Below are positions 13,877 through 21,831 of a stretch of 37,964 nucleotides of DNA, one piece after another (the stretch's first letter is position 1; each line of letters begins with the position of its first letter). A program made the position numbers and the translations under genes. This DNA is from DAXETY01 sp051155755 (GTDB taxonomy: Bacteria > Desulfobacterota > Desulfobacteria > Desulfobacterales > SG8-13). The stretch is from positions 1 through 37,964 of the forward strand of contig DAXETY010000164.1 in NCBI GenBank assembly GCA_051155755.1, written 5' to 3'. The notes beneath the pieces are model-generated. The model saw nothing but the letters and a program-made list of their open reading frames with translations, was not told the origin of the DNA and made no database searches.

Positions 13877-14727
13877 TGGTTCTGGGATACAGCACAAACG
13901 CCTTTGTGAAATTTTCTCTGGCCGATGCCATCGAGCGCATCGCCGGCCTCGGATTTGCCGGCGTGGAAATCATGGGAGATCGCCCCCATTTGTTTCCTCC
14001 CGATTACGATGCGGCCGGTTTGGCGGCGCTTCGATCGATCATCGAAGCCAATCGGCTGACCGTGACCAATTTGAACAGTTTCACATTGTTTGCCGTCGGC
14101 GACACCTATCTGCCTTCCTGGATCGAGACGGAACCGCAACGTCGCAGCATTCGAATCCAGCACACCATGGACAGTCTCAAAGTCGCCCGCTATCTGGGCT
14201 GTGACAATATTTCCGTACCGCCGGGCGGCCCGCTGGAAAGCGGTATGACGCGCAAGGAAGCCTATCGGCTGTTTCAGCAGGGACTGGAACAGGTGTTGCC
14301 GCTGGCCCAGGAACTGGACACACGGGTGCTGATTGAACCCGAGCCGGAATTGCTGCTGGAAAACACCCCGGAATTCAAGTCCTTTATCAAAAACTTTCGC
14401 ACGCCGCACCTGGGATTGAATTTCGACATCGGACATTTCTTCTGCGCCGGTGAAGAGCCGGCCGAATCTTTCGAAACCCTGTTCGACTATATCGGCCATG
14501 TGCACATCGAAGATATCGCACCCACCCGCGTGCACGCCCATCTGATTGCCGGCCACGGCGCCATCGACTTTCCCCGCATTTTCGAGGCCATGGCACGGCT
14601 CGGTTACCGCGGACACATCAGCCTCGAACTGTACCCCTATGTCGACACTCCCGAAGAAGCCGGCAGTGAAAGCCTGCAGCATTTGAAACCGCTGATGCAA
14701 GCCGCCGGACTGGATATTGCCGTCTGA
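13876..14727 (+). CDS. Sugar phosphate isomerase/epimerase-like TIM barrel protein
   Basis: 283 residues, AP-endonuclease-2/xylose-isomerase-like TIM barrel. Likely metal ligands are visible in IEPEPELLLEN (Glu), FDIGHFFCAGE (Asp/His), HVHIEDIAP (His) and ISLELYPY (Glu), the set used by sugar isomerases and epimerases of this fold. The ATG at 13876-13878 overlaps the stop of the inositol-phosphate-synthase-like gene (TGATG), with GGAAGGAG 12 bases upstream, which implies coupled translation. An alternative start at 13849 would add 9 residues. The tight link suggests both act on the same cyclitol or sugar phosphate. Similar pairs occur next to Ebo-type clusters, but no other such genes are present here. 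Confidence 0.85.
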   Translation: MVLGYSTNAFVKFSLADAIERIAGLGFAGVEIMGDRPHLFPPDYDAAGLAALRSIIEANRLTVTNLNSFTLFAVGDTYLPSWIETEPQRRSIRIQHTMDSLKVARYLGCDNISVPPGGPLESGMTRKEAYRLFQQGLEQVLPLAQELDTRVLIEPEPELLLENTPEFKSFIKNFRTPHLGLNFDIGHFFCAGEEPAESFETLFDYIGHVHIEDIAPTRVHAHLIAGHGAIDFPRIFEAMARLGYRGHISLELYPYVDTPEEAGSESLQHLKPLMQAAGLDIAV

Positions 14728-15060
14728 AGGTTCGGCCCGCTGTCGCCGGATCGCGCTTCAGCCTGCACCCCTGCCGCCCACATGATATCGGCACTGTGAT
14801 TCGAACCGCTCCACCTTCCAGGCTCCGGCGGGATTTTTCACAAGGCAACCCCCGGTGTTTTGAAGGCAGTGGATACCGTGCTTCGGGCCGGTTCAATCAC
14901 TCCTGGCTGTTTGGACAAATTCCCTATCCGGCGTTATGGTACAAGAAAATTGGAAGGATTCAGGACGGGCGATGCGTTTCGATCCCCGAGGGGCGATCGG
15001 CCTGTTCTAAACAAATCCAATTCAGAAACGAGCAATCCGTCCTGCGAAAGGAGGTTGATG
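14728..15060 (+). other. Intergenic region before the cyclic-nucleotide-binding gene
   Basis: 333 bp without a convincing gene. A moderate promoter candidate is TTGGAC (14921-14926) with TATGGT (14945-14950), 18-bp spacer. Nothing else recognised. Confidence 0.45.
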
Positions 15061-15594
15061 ATGCTGGATGTCAAATTGCTGGATGCCTTCGGATTTTTCC
15101 GCGGGGTCGACAACTCGCAGCGCGCGACGATTTCCCGCTGCGGAGAAGTCCTGCAGAGCCCTGCAGAAACGACGATATTTCGCAAGGGCGATCCGGCCGA
15201 TACGCTTTACGGCCTGCTGGAAGGAGAAGTCGAACTGACCCTGGTTTTCGAAGACCGGCTTCTCAAGCCCGACATTCGATACGAAGAAGCGGATCGTTCA
15301 CGCATTGAAATTTTACAGAAGCCGGTGCGGGTGGCGCGGGTTACACCCGGCCAGGTATTTGGCTGGTCGGCCCTGCTGCGGAATCAACCGCGCAGCCTGA
15401 CGGCTGCCACCGTGCAGGACTGTCGTTTGATCGTATTGAACGGCGACTGCCTGCATGAAGCCTTTGAAACAGATGCCACCCTGGGCTATACCCTCTGCCG
15501 GCGTCTTTCTGAATTTACCCACAAGCGCCTGCGGGAGCGCACCGAGAAACTGGTAGAGGCCTGGATGGAAGCGTTCGGCGGCGATATGGCATAA
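15061..15594 (+). CDS. Stand-alone cyclic-nucleotide-binding-domain protein
   Basis: 177 residues. The whole protein is a Crp-type sensor fold: LLDAFGFFRGVDNSQRATI, ETTIFRKGDPADTLYGLLEGEVELTLVF, PGQVFGWSALLRNQPRSLTAATVQDCRLIVLNG, and a C-terminal helix (FTHKRLRERTEKLVEAWMEAF). It lacks the winged-helix DNA-binding domain found in the HcpR-like protein at 8118-8804, so it is not a classical transcription regulator. Such proteins may act through protein contacts. The ligand is unknown: the phosphate-cassette region lacks an obvious cAMP signature. The start at 15061 is set by AAAGGAGG; a tandem ATG lies just before it. The next gene (MDR oxidoreductase) follows after 72 bp on the same strand. 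Confidence 0.82.
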   Translation: MLDVKLLDAFGFFRGVDNSQRATISRCGEVLQSPAETTIFRKGDPADTLYGLLEGEVELTLVFEDRLLKPDIRYEEADRSRIEILQKPVRVARVTPGQVFGWSALLRNQPRSLTAATVQDCRLIVLNGDCLHEAFETDATLGYTLCRRLSEFTHKRLRERTEKLVEAWMEAFGGDMA

Positions 15595-15666
15595 CCCGAA
15601 CCGAGCACCTCAAATTTTCACCGGCAGCGTTCTCGGCCGGCGCATCCGCGATGGGAGGAAAACCAG

Positions 15667-16698
15667 ATGAAAGCCGTATACTTCGAAGAACACGGGGGAC
15701 TTGAGAATCTGCGCTACGGCGACGTTCCCGATCCGAAGCCGGCCCCCGACGAAGTGGTCGTACGGGTGGGCGCCTGCGCGCTGAACCATCTCGACATCTG
15801 GGTCCGGCGGGGCTGGCCCGGCCTGCAGCTTGAAAAACCGCACTGGTGCGGTGCCGATGTGGCCGGTGAGATCGTCGAGCTCGGAGAGGCGGTTGAAAAC
15901 TGGGAAATCGGCCGGCGGGTGGTGGTTGATCCTGGCATTTGCCGGCGGGAAGATGAATTTACGCGCCGGGGGCAAGATTCGCTCAGTCCGGGGTATCACG
16001 TGCTGGGCGAACACGGCCGCGGCGGCGCGGCCGAGAAAGTGGCCGTGCCGGCCGCCAATCTGGCGGAAATGCCCGAATCATGGGATTTTCCCCGGGCTGC
16101 AGCCCCCCTGCTGGTCAGCCTCACTGCCTGGCGGATGCTGATTCACCGGGCCGGTCTGCGGGCCGGGGAAACCGTGCTGATTGTCGGAGCCGGGGGCGGG
16201 GTGAACTGCATGGCCCTGCAGATCGCGCGTCTGGCCGGGGCCCAAACCATCGTGGTTGCCGGCAATGCCGAGAAAGCCCGAAGATCTGCGGAGCTGGGCG
16301 CCGACGAGGTGATCGACCGCGGCCGCGTCAAGGACTGGGGCCGTGAAGTGCTGAAAATCACCGGCCGGCGGGGCGTGGACGTGGTGGTGGACAACGTCGG
16401 TAAAGAAACACTGCCCTTGAGCATGAAAGCCGCCGCCCGGGGCGGCCGGATCGTGATCGTGGGAAACACCAGCGGCCCGATGGCCGAAATCGACATTCGC
16501 TATATTTTCGGCAAACAAATCGCGCTGATCGGCAGCACCATGGGCAGCCGGCAGGACTTCCGCGACGTACTGCAGTTGATTCGGCGCGGCGCCCTGCGAC
16601 CGGTGATCGACCGGGTGGTGCCGTTCAGCCAAGGCATCGAGGCGTACCGTGCCCTGGAAAACGGAGAAATATTCGGTAAAATCGTGCTGACGACCTAG
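15667..16698 (+). CDS. Zinc-type MDR alcohol dehydrogenase/quinone oxidoreductase family protein
   Basis: 343 residues, a medium-chain dehydrogenase/reductase. The N-terminal GroES-like catalytic domain contains CALNHLDIWVRRG and CGADVAGEIVELG. The Rossmann domain has VLIVGAGGGVNCMALQIARLAGA (NAD(P) binding). The catalytic region is partly kept, but the structural-zinc lobe has only one Cys (GICRREDEFTRRGQD), where zinc-dependent relatives have four. Loss of the structural zinc, or a zinc-free reductase, is likely. The start at 15667 has GGGAGGAAAA upstream. Its TAG stop overlaps the stop of the convergent acyl-CoA dehydrogenase gene (CTAG). The substrate is unknown; acyl or enone substrates are possible given the neighbour. 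Confidence 0.87.
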   Translation: MKAVYFEEHGGLENLRYGDVPDPKPAPDEVVVRVGACALNHLDIWVRRGWPGLQLEKPHWCGADVAGEIVELGEAVENWEIGRRVVVDPGICRREDEFTRRGQDSLSPGYHVLGEHGRGGAAEKVAVPAANLAEMPESWDFPRAAAPLLVSLTAWRMLIHRAGLRAGETVLIVGAGGGVNCMALQIARLAGAQTIVVAGNAEKARRSAELGADEVIDRGRVKDWGREVLKITGRRGVDVVVDNVGKETLPLSMKAAARGGRIVIVGNTSGPMAEIDIRYIFGKQIALIGSTMGSRQDFRDVLQLIRRGALRPVIDRVVPFSQGIEAYRALENGEIFGKIVLTT

Positions 16699-17849
16699 TG
16701 ATCCGTTTGATATTGTTTCATCAGTTCGCGGAAGATCACCAGCTTCTGAACGTCCTGGGTGCCTTCGCCCAGTGAAGAAGCCCAGGCATCCATCGGGAAT
16801 TTGTGGATGGGGTGTTCGAAAATGACCGAGGCGGCGCCGAATAAGTCGGCCGCCCAGGGTGTTACCGCACGGGCGATTTCGACCGTGAGGTATTTTGCCA
16901 GAGAGGCTTCCTGACGGAAATCTCGCCCCCGGTCCATGGACGCACAGGCCTGCCACAGCATGAGTCGGGCGGCCTCGATGCGAGCATGGAAATCGGCGAA
17001 TTCGAAGGCTTTGGCCTGAAAGTCCATGATTTTTTTGCCGAATATTTCCCGCCGCCGGGCCCGCTCCAGGGCCAGGTCGAAGGCGCCCTCGGCCGTGCCC
17101 AGTGTGAGGGCGCTGATCGGAACCCGGCTCCAGGTGAATACTTCCAGTACCTGTTGCAGCCCGCGGCTGCGAAATCCCAGCAGGTGATCGCTCGGGACGA
17201 AGACGTTCTCGAATTGAAGGCGGGTCAGGTCGGAAGGAATCCAGACCTGCTTGTTCAGTTTTTTGCGCTTCACGCCCGACGCGTCCAGGTTCACCAGAAA
17301 CATCGAAAGCCGCTGATTGCGCTGCGCTTCCGGATCGGTGACTGCCGTAACCACACCCAGATCCGCCACGGCACCGTTGGTGACATATGCCTTGGTGCCG
17401 TTGAGCAACCAGCCGCCGTCCACCTCCCTGGCCTCCATCCCGATCCCGGCCACATCGCTGCCGGCTCTGTTTTCGGTGTTGCCCAGGCACATGAAGGCTT
17501 CGGCTGCCGCGGCCGACGGACCGTATCGGGTCTTCAGGTCCTCGGAGCCGTGCAGATACAAACTGATAAACCCGAGGTTCACATGTGCCAGTACCGCTAC
17601 GGCGACACCGGGGGAGCGTTTTGCGAGTTCTTCTTCGATCAGGGCTTCACGCAGGGCGGACGTGCGCACCAGCCGTCCGTCCTTCCATTGGATGCCGAAC
17701 CATCCGCCGTCAGCGGCAGTTCGGTAGAACGCTCGCGGTACGGTGCCGCTACGGTACCAGGCGGGCAGATCCGGTTTGAGCGACCGGTCCAGAAAGTCTC
17801 GAAACGCATCGAGTTCTTCGACGATTTCATTGGGTAAAGAGAAATCCAT
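16695..17849 (-). CDS. Acyl-CoA dehydrogenase
   Basis: 384 residues, FAD-dependent acyl-CoA dehydrogenase of the usual length. The N-terminal helical domain contains the EEELAKRSPGVAVAVL segment. The middle beta domain has MCLGNTENRAGSDVAGI (FAD and substrate binding) and LLNGTKAYVTNG. The C-terminal helical domain has RRREIFGKKIMDFQA and FGAASVIFEHPIHKF. GEGTQDVQKL is the typical catalytic-Glu and FAD segment. Electrons would go to electron-transfer flavoprotein; no etf genes are in view. The start at 17849 (MDFSLPNEI) is chosen because the further open reading upstream encodes only basic, family-unlike sequence. The substrate chain length is not predictable. It converges on and overlaps the MDR gene by the CTAG stop. 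Confidence 0.93.
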   Translation of the reverse strand: MDFSLPNEIVEELDAFRDFLDRSLKPDLPAWYRSGTVPRAFYRTAADGGWFGIQWKDGRLVRTSALREALIEEELAKRSPGVAVAVLAHVNLGFISLYLHGSEDLKTRYGPSAAAAEAFMCLGNTENRAGSDVAGIGMEAREVDGGWLLNGTKAYVTNGAVADLGVVTAVTDPEAQRNQRLSMFLVNLDASGVKRKKLNKQVWIPSDLTRLQFENVFVPSDHLLGFRSRGLQQVLEVFTWSRVPISALTLGTAEGAFDLALERARRREIFGKKIMDFQAKAFEFADFHARIEAARLMLWQACASMDRGRDFRQEASLAKYLTVEIARAVTPWAADLFGAASVIFEHPIHKFPMDAWASSLGEGTQDVQKLVIFRELMKQYQTDH

Positions 17850-17884
17850 GCGAAATTTCCTTATCGGTTGGCTGCGGTAACGCC

Positions 17885-17913
17885 AATTTAGACATTGCCC
17901 GGATAAAAAACAA
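17885..17913 (-). promoter_or_regulatory. Candidate promoter of the acyl-CoA dehydrogenase gene
   Basis: On the minus strand TTGTTT and TAAATT are separated by 17 bp, 36 bases before the start codon. A moderate match. Confidence 0.4.
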
Positions 17914-18030
17914 GCTGCAGAAAGAGACCGACTCTTTCTTTTTCGATCGCTGCGTTGCTTCTGAAACTTCTTCGCGGGCGGCTGTCCGGCAAGCCGTGCC
18001 TGCGGTCTGCAACCGGGCGGCTGCATGCCC

Positions 18031-18060
18031 TTGACGGCTCTTAAAACGGCATCATATTTA
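18031..18060 (+). promoter_or_regulatory. Candidate promoter of the pdh operon
   Basis: TTGACG at 18031-18036 and TATTTA at 18055-18060, 18-bp spacer, about 197 bp before pdhA. This would leave a long leader. Confidence 0.45.
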
Positions 18061-18256
18061 CAAAAGTTGCAAGTGATTGGCGTAAAATTCGCCTCCCCGA
18101 TCGAGCTTCGGAGCCTATCGGACCGAGCCGCCCGCTGCGATCTGCCCGGATGGCAGTCCGGTACGATCCAATTGCCACGGCAAAAAGACCCGGGAATCGT
18201 TTTCCGGCGACTGTCATCTGCACTTGTATCCATCCAAATGCGATCTGGAGCTGGTT

Positions 18257-19351
18257 ATGCCGCGAAAAAAAATCGACCTGCCGTACCAGGTGGAATATTT
18301 GTCCATCCTCGACGAAAAAGGCAAATTGGACAAAAAACTCGAACCCGATATCCCGGAAGAAACCCTGCTCAAGTTACACGAGACCATGTTGCTGGGGCGG
18401 CGGTTCGACGAGCGACTGCTGGCCCTCCAGCGGCAGGGCCGCATCGGCACTTTTGCCCCCATCTCCGGACAAGAGGCTTCCCAGATCGGCGCCGTCGCAG
18501 TGATGGAAGATTCGGATTGGTTCGTGCCGTCTTTCCGCGAGGTCGGCGCTGCCATCTGGCGCGGCCAATCCATGAAGGACACCATCGTCTTCAGCGCCGG
18601 CTACAACGAGGGTATCCAAATCCCGGAAGGCAGCCACGACCTGCCCATTTCCGTTCCGGTGGCATCGCAGGTGCTGCATGCCGTGGGTATCGGCTACGGG
18701 ATCAAGTACCGCGAGGAAAAGGACGTGGCGATGGTGTTTTTCGGCGATGGTGCCACCTCCGAGGGAGATTTTCACGAAGCGCTGAACTTCGCCGGCGTCT
18801 TTCAGACTCCGGTGATTTTCGTCTGCCAGAACAACCAGTGGGCCATCTCGGTCCCGCGCAAACGCCAGACGGCTTCTGAAACCCTGGCCCAGAAGGCCCT
18901 GGCCTATGGCGTGCCGGGCATTCAGGTGGACGGCAACGACGTGCTGGCCACCTATGTTGCGGCCAACGAGGCCGTCGAACGGGCCCGCAACGGCGAAGGG
19001 CCGACCCTGATCGAGGCCGTCACCTACCGGATGTCGGTGCACACCACTGCGGACGACCCGAAAAAATATCGCTCCGAAGAAGAAGTCGAAGCGTGGAAAA
19101 AGCGCGATCCCATCGAGCGTTTTCAGAAATATCTGAAGGATAAGGGCCTTCTGGACGAAGAAAAGATCGAAGAGATCGAGTCGCAGATCAAGGAAAACAT
19201 ACAGGCTGCCGTCGACGAGGCCGAGGAAGCGATGAAGCAAATGGGCGATCCGTTGGACATGTTCGACCACATGTATGCTGAAATGCACCCGTATCTGAAG
19301 TCCCAGAAAGCGGAGCTCGAAGCCGAACTGTCCCAGGGCGAGGAGGAATAA
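18257..19351 (+). CDS. pdhA: Pyruvate dehydrogenase E1 component, alpha subunit
   Basis: 364 residues. Thiamine-diphosphate-dependent E1 alpha of a 2-oxoacid dehydrogenase complex: with the beta subunit it decarboxylates pyruvate and acylates the lipoyl group of E2. The ThDP motif is GDGATSEGDFHEALNFAGVFQTPVIFVCQNN (GDG ... NN). RQGRIGTFAPISGQEASQIGA and PSFREVGAAIWRG resemble pyruvate-type (Bacillus-like PdhA) rather than branched-chain enzymes. The C-terminus is Glu-rich. The start at 18257 (MPRKKIDLPYQ) has TGGAG before it; an upstream TTG is less supported. First gene of a tight four-gene operon. Possession of PDH is notable in an organism otherwise looking anaerobic. Confidence 0.93.
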   Translation: MPRKKIDLPYQVEYLSILDEKGKLDKKLEPDIPEETLLKLHETMLLGRRFDERLLALQRQGRIGTFAPISGQEASQIGAVAVMEDSDWFVPSFREVGAAIWRGQSMKDTIVFSAGYNEGIQIPEGSHDLPISVPVASQVLHAVGIGYGIKYREEKDVAMVFFGDGATSEGDFHEALNFAGVFQTPVIFVCQNNQWAISVPRKRQTASETLAQKALAYGVPGIQVDGNDVLATYVAANEAVERARNGEGPTLIEAVTYRMSVHTTADDPKKYRSEEEVEAWKKRDPIERFQKYLKDKGLLDEEKIEEIESQIKENIQAAVDEAEEAMKQMGDPLDMFDHMYAEMHPYLKSQKAELEAELSQGEEE

Positions 19352-19354
19352 GCC

Positions 19355-20341
19355 ATGGCGAAGATGACGATGGTACAGGCCCTGAATCTGGCCTTGAAAC
19401 AGGAAATGAAGAAGGACGATCGGGTTGTCGTCCTGGGCGAGGACGTCGGTCGGGACGGGGGCGTATTCCGCGTCACCGACAAGCTGATCGACGAATTCGG
19501 CGAACAGCGCGTTATCGACACCCCCCTGGCCGAAGCCGGAATCGTGGGCACCTCCATCGGCATGGCCATTTACGGTTTGCGGCCGGTCTGTGAAATTCAG
19601 TTTTCCGGCTTCAGCTACCAGGCTTTTCATCAGACCGAAAGCCACGCAGCCCGCTTCCGTTGGCGTTCCCGGGGTGTATTTTCGGTGCCGATGGTGATGC
19701 GGATGCCTTATGCCGGCGGCGTCCGGGCCCTGGAGCACCACTCGGAAAGCCGTGAAATCTACTATGCCCACACGCCGGGGCTCAAGATGGTCATTCCGTC
19801 GGGTCCCCGGAATGCCCGGTCGCTTTTGGTGAGCGCCATTCGCGATCCGGACCCGGTCATCTTCTACGAAGCCAAGTCGATTTATCGGGCCTTCCGCGAA
19901 GAAGTCCCCGAAGAGGAAGAAACCTTTCCCATTGGCAAGTCCGAAATCGTGCGCGAAGGCGACGATATTACGCTGATCACTTACGGATCGATGCTGCGAC
20001 CCACCCTGGAAGCCGCCGCCGCGCTGGAGGACAAAGACGGCGTCAACGCCGAGGTGATCGACTTGCTGACCATTGCGCCCCTGGACGACTCGCTGTTCAC
20101 CGAATCGGTCCGGAAAACCGGCCGGGTGCTGGTCGTGCACGAAGCCCCGCGCACGTACGGTCCGGCCGGCGAAATTATGGCACGTCTGATGGAGAGCGCT
20201 TTTTACTACCTGGAAGCTCCCATCGGCCGAACCACCGGTTTCGATGTCATCATTCCCATGTTCGCCCGGGAAAACGCCTACATCCCGGGGGTGGATCGAA
20301 TCGTTCGCCACGCCCGCAAGATACTGGAAGCGGTTCCGTAA
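19355..20341 (+). CDS. pdhB: Pyruvate dehydrogenase E1 component, beta subunit
   Basis: 328 residues, the usual length. Typical segments are ALNLALKQEMKKDDRVVVLGEDVGRDGGVFRVT, DTPLAEAGIVGTSIGMAIYGLRPVCEIQFSGF, RMPYAGGVRALEHHSES (the region of the active-site His) and LTIAPLDDSLFTESVRKTGRVLVVHEAP. The gene begins 3 bp after pdhA, with GGCGAGGAGG inside the pdhA end as ribosome site, so translation is coupled. It forms the alpha2-beta2 E1 with PdhA. Confidence 0.95.
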   Translation: MAKMTMVQALNLALKQEMKKDDRVVVLGEDVGRDGGVFRVTDKLIDEFGEQRVIDTPLAEAGIVGTSIGMAIYGLRPVCEIQFSGFSYQAFHQTESHAARFRWRSRGVFSVPMVMRMPYAGGVRALEHHSESREIYYAHTPGLKMVIPSGPRNARSLLVSAIRDPDPVIFYEAKSIYRAFREEVPEEEETFPIGKSEIVREGDDITLITYGSMLRPTLEAAAALEDKDGVNAEVIDLLTIAPLDDSLFTESVRKTGRVLVVHEAPRTYGPAGEIMARLMESAFYYLEAPIGRTTGFDVIIPMFARENAYIPGVDRIVRHARKILEAVP

Positions 20342-20417
20342 AATTGTCGAAAACCGGGATCGCGGAACGGCCGCGATCCGAGATGAATCCGTGCACCCTG
20401 CGACGAAGGAGGCATTC

Positions 20418-21806
20418 ATGGCTCGCGAGTTCAAACTTCCCGACCTCGGCGAAGGCATTCATGAAGGGGAAGTGATTTCGGTCCTGGTGTCGGTGGGAGA
20501 CAAGGTCGAAGAAGGCGATCCGATTCTGGAGGTGGAGACCGACAAGGCTTCGGTGGAAATTCCGTCTCCGTTCACCGCCACGGTCGAAGCGATCCAGGTC
20601 GAGGCCGGAGATACTGTCAGCGTGGGCGATGTGCTGATGGCCTTCAGCGATGTCGAATCCGAAGCGGATGTCGCAGAACTCGCGGGCGAAGAATCCGCCA
20701 AGGGAAAGGGGACTGAAGACAAAGAAGAAAAAGAAGAAAAACAACCGCAAAAAGAAAAAACGACCGAAAAGAAATCGCAGGAAGCGGCGGAAGAAAAAAA
20801 AGAAAAAGAAACAACGGAATCCGAACGGGAAACCGCCGCCCGCCAAGAAGGTGTTCCCGTGCCGGCTTCGCCCTCCACCCGCAGGCTGGCGCGGGAGCTC
20901 GGCGTCGATCTCCGCCAGGTCGAACCGTCCGGTCCCGGCGGTCGCGTGACGGCCGACGACGTGCGCAGCGCAGCCGAAGGCAAAGAAAAGAAGAAGCCCA
21001 CCAGGGAACCGGAGCGGCCGGAGCGCGAAACAGCCGAGGCTGCGGCCCCGATCCCGGCACCGGAACTGCCGGACTTCTCCCGCTGGGGATCGGTGGAGAG
21101 ACAGCCGCTGCGCTCGATCCGCAAGGCCACCGCCCGCCAGATGGCCCTGGCCTGGTCTCATATCCCGCATGTGACCACCCAGGACGAAGTCGACCTGACC
21201 CGCCTGGAAAGGCTGCGGCAGCGACACAAGCAGGACGTGGAGGCCGAAGGCGGAAAGCTGACCGTGACGGTATTCGCCGTCAAGGCCGTGGCCGCGGCCC
21301 TGAAGAAGTTTCCGCAGTTCAACACCGCGCTGGATATGGAAAACCGCGAAATCATTCAGAAGAAGTACTGTCATGTCGGCGTGGCCACCGACACCGGAGA
21401 AGGCCTGGTGGTGCCCGTTTTGCGCGATGTGGACCGCAAAAGCATTTTCGAGATCGCCGTGGAGTTCAATGATCTGGTCCAGCGAACCCGGGCCCGCCAG
21501 ATCGATCTGGAAGAGATGAAAGGCGGCTGTATGACGGTCACCAACATCGGTGCCGCCGGAGGGCGGGGACACTTCGCCCCGATCATCAACTACCCGGAAA
21601 CGGCCATTCTCGGATTGAGCGCCGCCCGCATGCAGCCGGTGGTCCGGGCGACGGAAAACGGGGACCATCGCATGGTGCCCCGGCTGATCATGCCGGTGGT
21701 GATCACCATCGACCACCGGGTCCTGGACGGGGTGGATTCGACCCGCTTTCTGGAGTTTTTCCGCACGGCCATGGAAGACCCGGAGGCCATGCTGCTGCAC
21801 ATATAA
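20418..21806 (+). CDS. pdhC: Dihydrolipoamide acyltransferase (E2) of the pyruvate dehydrogenase complex
   Basis: 462 residues. One lipoyl domain (1-80) with the lipoyl Lys43 in EVETDKASVEIP. A linker (about 91-145) is almost entirely Lys and Glu, unlike the usual Ala-Pro linkers, and gives a purine-rich stretch at about 20695-20840. The peripheral-subunit-binding domain (about 150-185) is PASPSTRRLARELGVDLRQVEPSGPGGRVTADDV. A second charged linker follows. The catalytic domain (about 225-462) ends with IDHRVLDGVDSTRFLEFF (His433, Asp437 active-site motif). The start at 20418 follows GAAGGAGG. The 76-bp gap after pdhB shows no separate promoter. Confidence 0.95.
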   Translation: MAREFKLPDLGEGIHEGEVISVLVSVGDKVEEGDPILEVETDKASVEIPSPFTATVEAIQVEAGDTVSVGDVLMAFSDVESEADVAELAGEESAKGKGTEDKEEKEEKQPQKEKTTEKKSQEAAEEKKEKETTESERETAARQEGVPVPASPSTRRLARELGVDLRQVEPSGPGGRVTADDVRSAAEGKEKKKPTREPERPERETAEAAAPIPAPELPDFSRWGSVERQPLRSIRKATARQMALAWSHIPHVTTQDEVDLTRLERLRQRHKQDVEAEGGKLTVTVFAVKAVAAALKKFPQFNTALDMENREIIQKKYCHVGVATDTGEGLVVPVLRDVDRKSIFEIAVEFNDLVQRTRARQIDLEEMKGGCMTVTNIGAAGGRGHFAPIINYPETAILGLSAARMQPVVRATENGDHRMVPRLIMPVVITIDHRVLDGVDSTRFLEFFRTAMEDPEAMLLHI

Positions 21807-21831
21807 TAAGCAATTTGAAGGAAAACAGCCA

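Larger units (their letters stand above)
17850..18256. other. Divergent promoter region between acyl-CoA dehydrogenase and pdhA
   Basis: 407 bp without a gene. Leftward: TTGTTT (17913-17908) and TAAATT (17890-17885) with a 17-bp spacer. A small stem-loop with a T-run lies at 17919-17943. Rightward: a promoter at 18031-18060. No repeat or operator recognised. Confidence 0.5.

Noticed and set aside
15598..15620. Half copy of the arm of the 12454-12555 inverted repeat (18 of 23 positions, TCAAATTTTCA shared)
   Set aside because: Too short and diverged to call a relic; no second arm nearby.
16078..17490. Long minus-strand frame crossing the MDR and acyl-CoA dehydrogenase genes
   Set aside because: Out of frame with both recognised proteins and without motifs.
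17919..17943. Stem-loop with T-run resembling a terminator on the plus strand
   Set aside because: There is no plus-strand gene upstream that it could end, and the stem is short and AT-rich.
17850..18233. N-terminal extension of the acyl-CoA dehydrogenase
   Set aside because: Extra residues are basic and unlike the family, and the region carries promoter-like sequences.
18374..20458. A 694-codon minus-strand frame opposite pdhA and pdhB
   Set aside because: Shadow of the PDH genes, no motif, no ribosome site.
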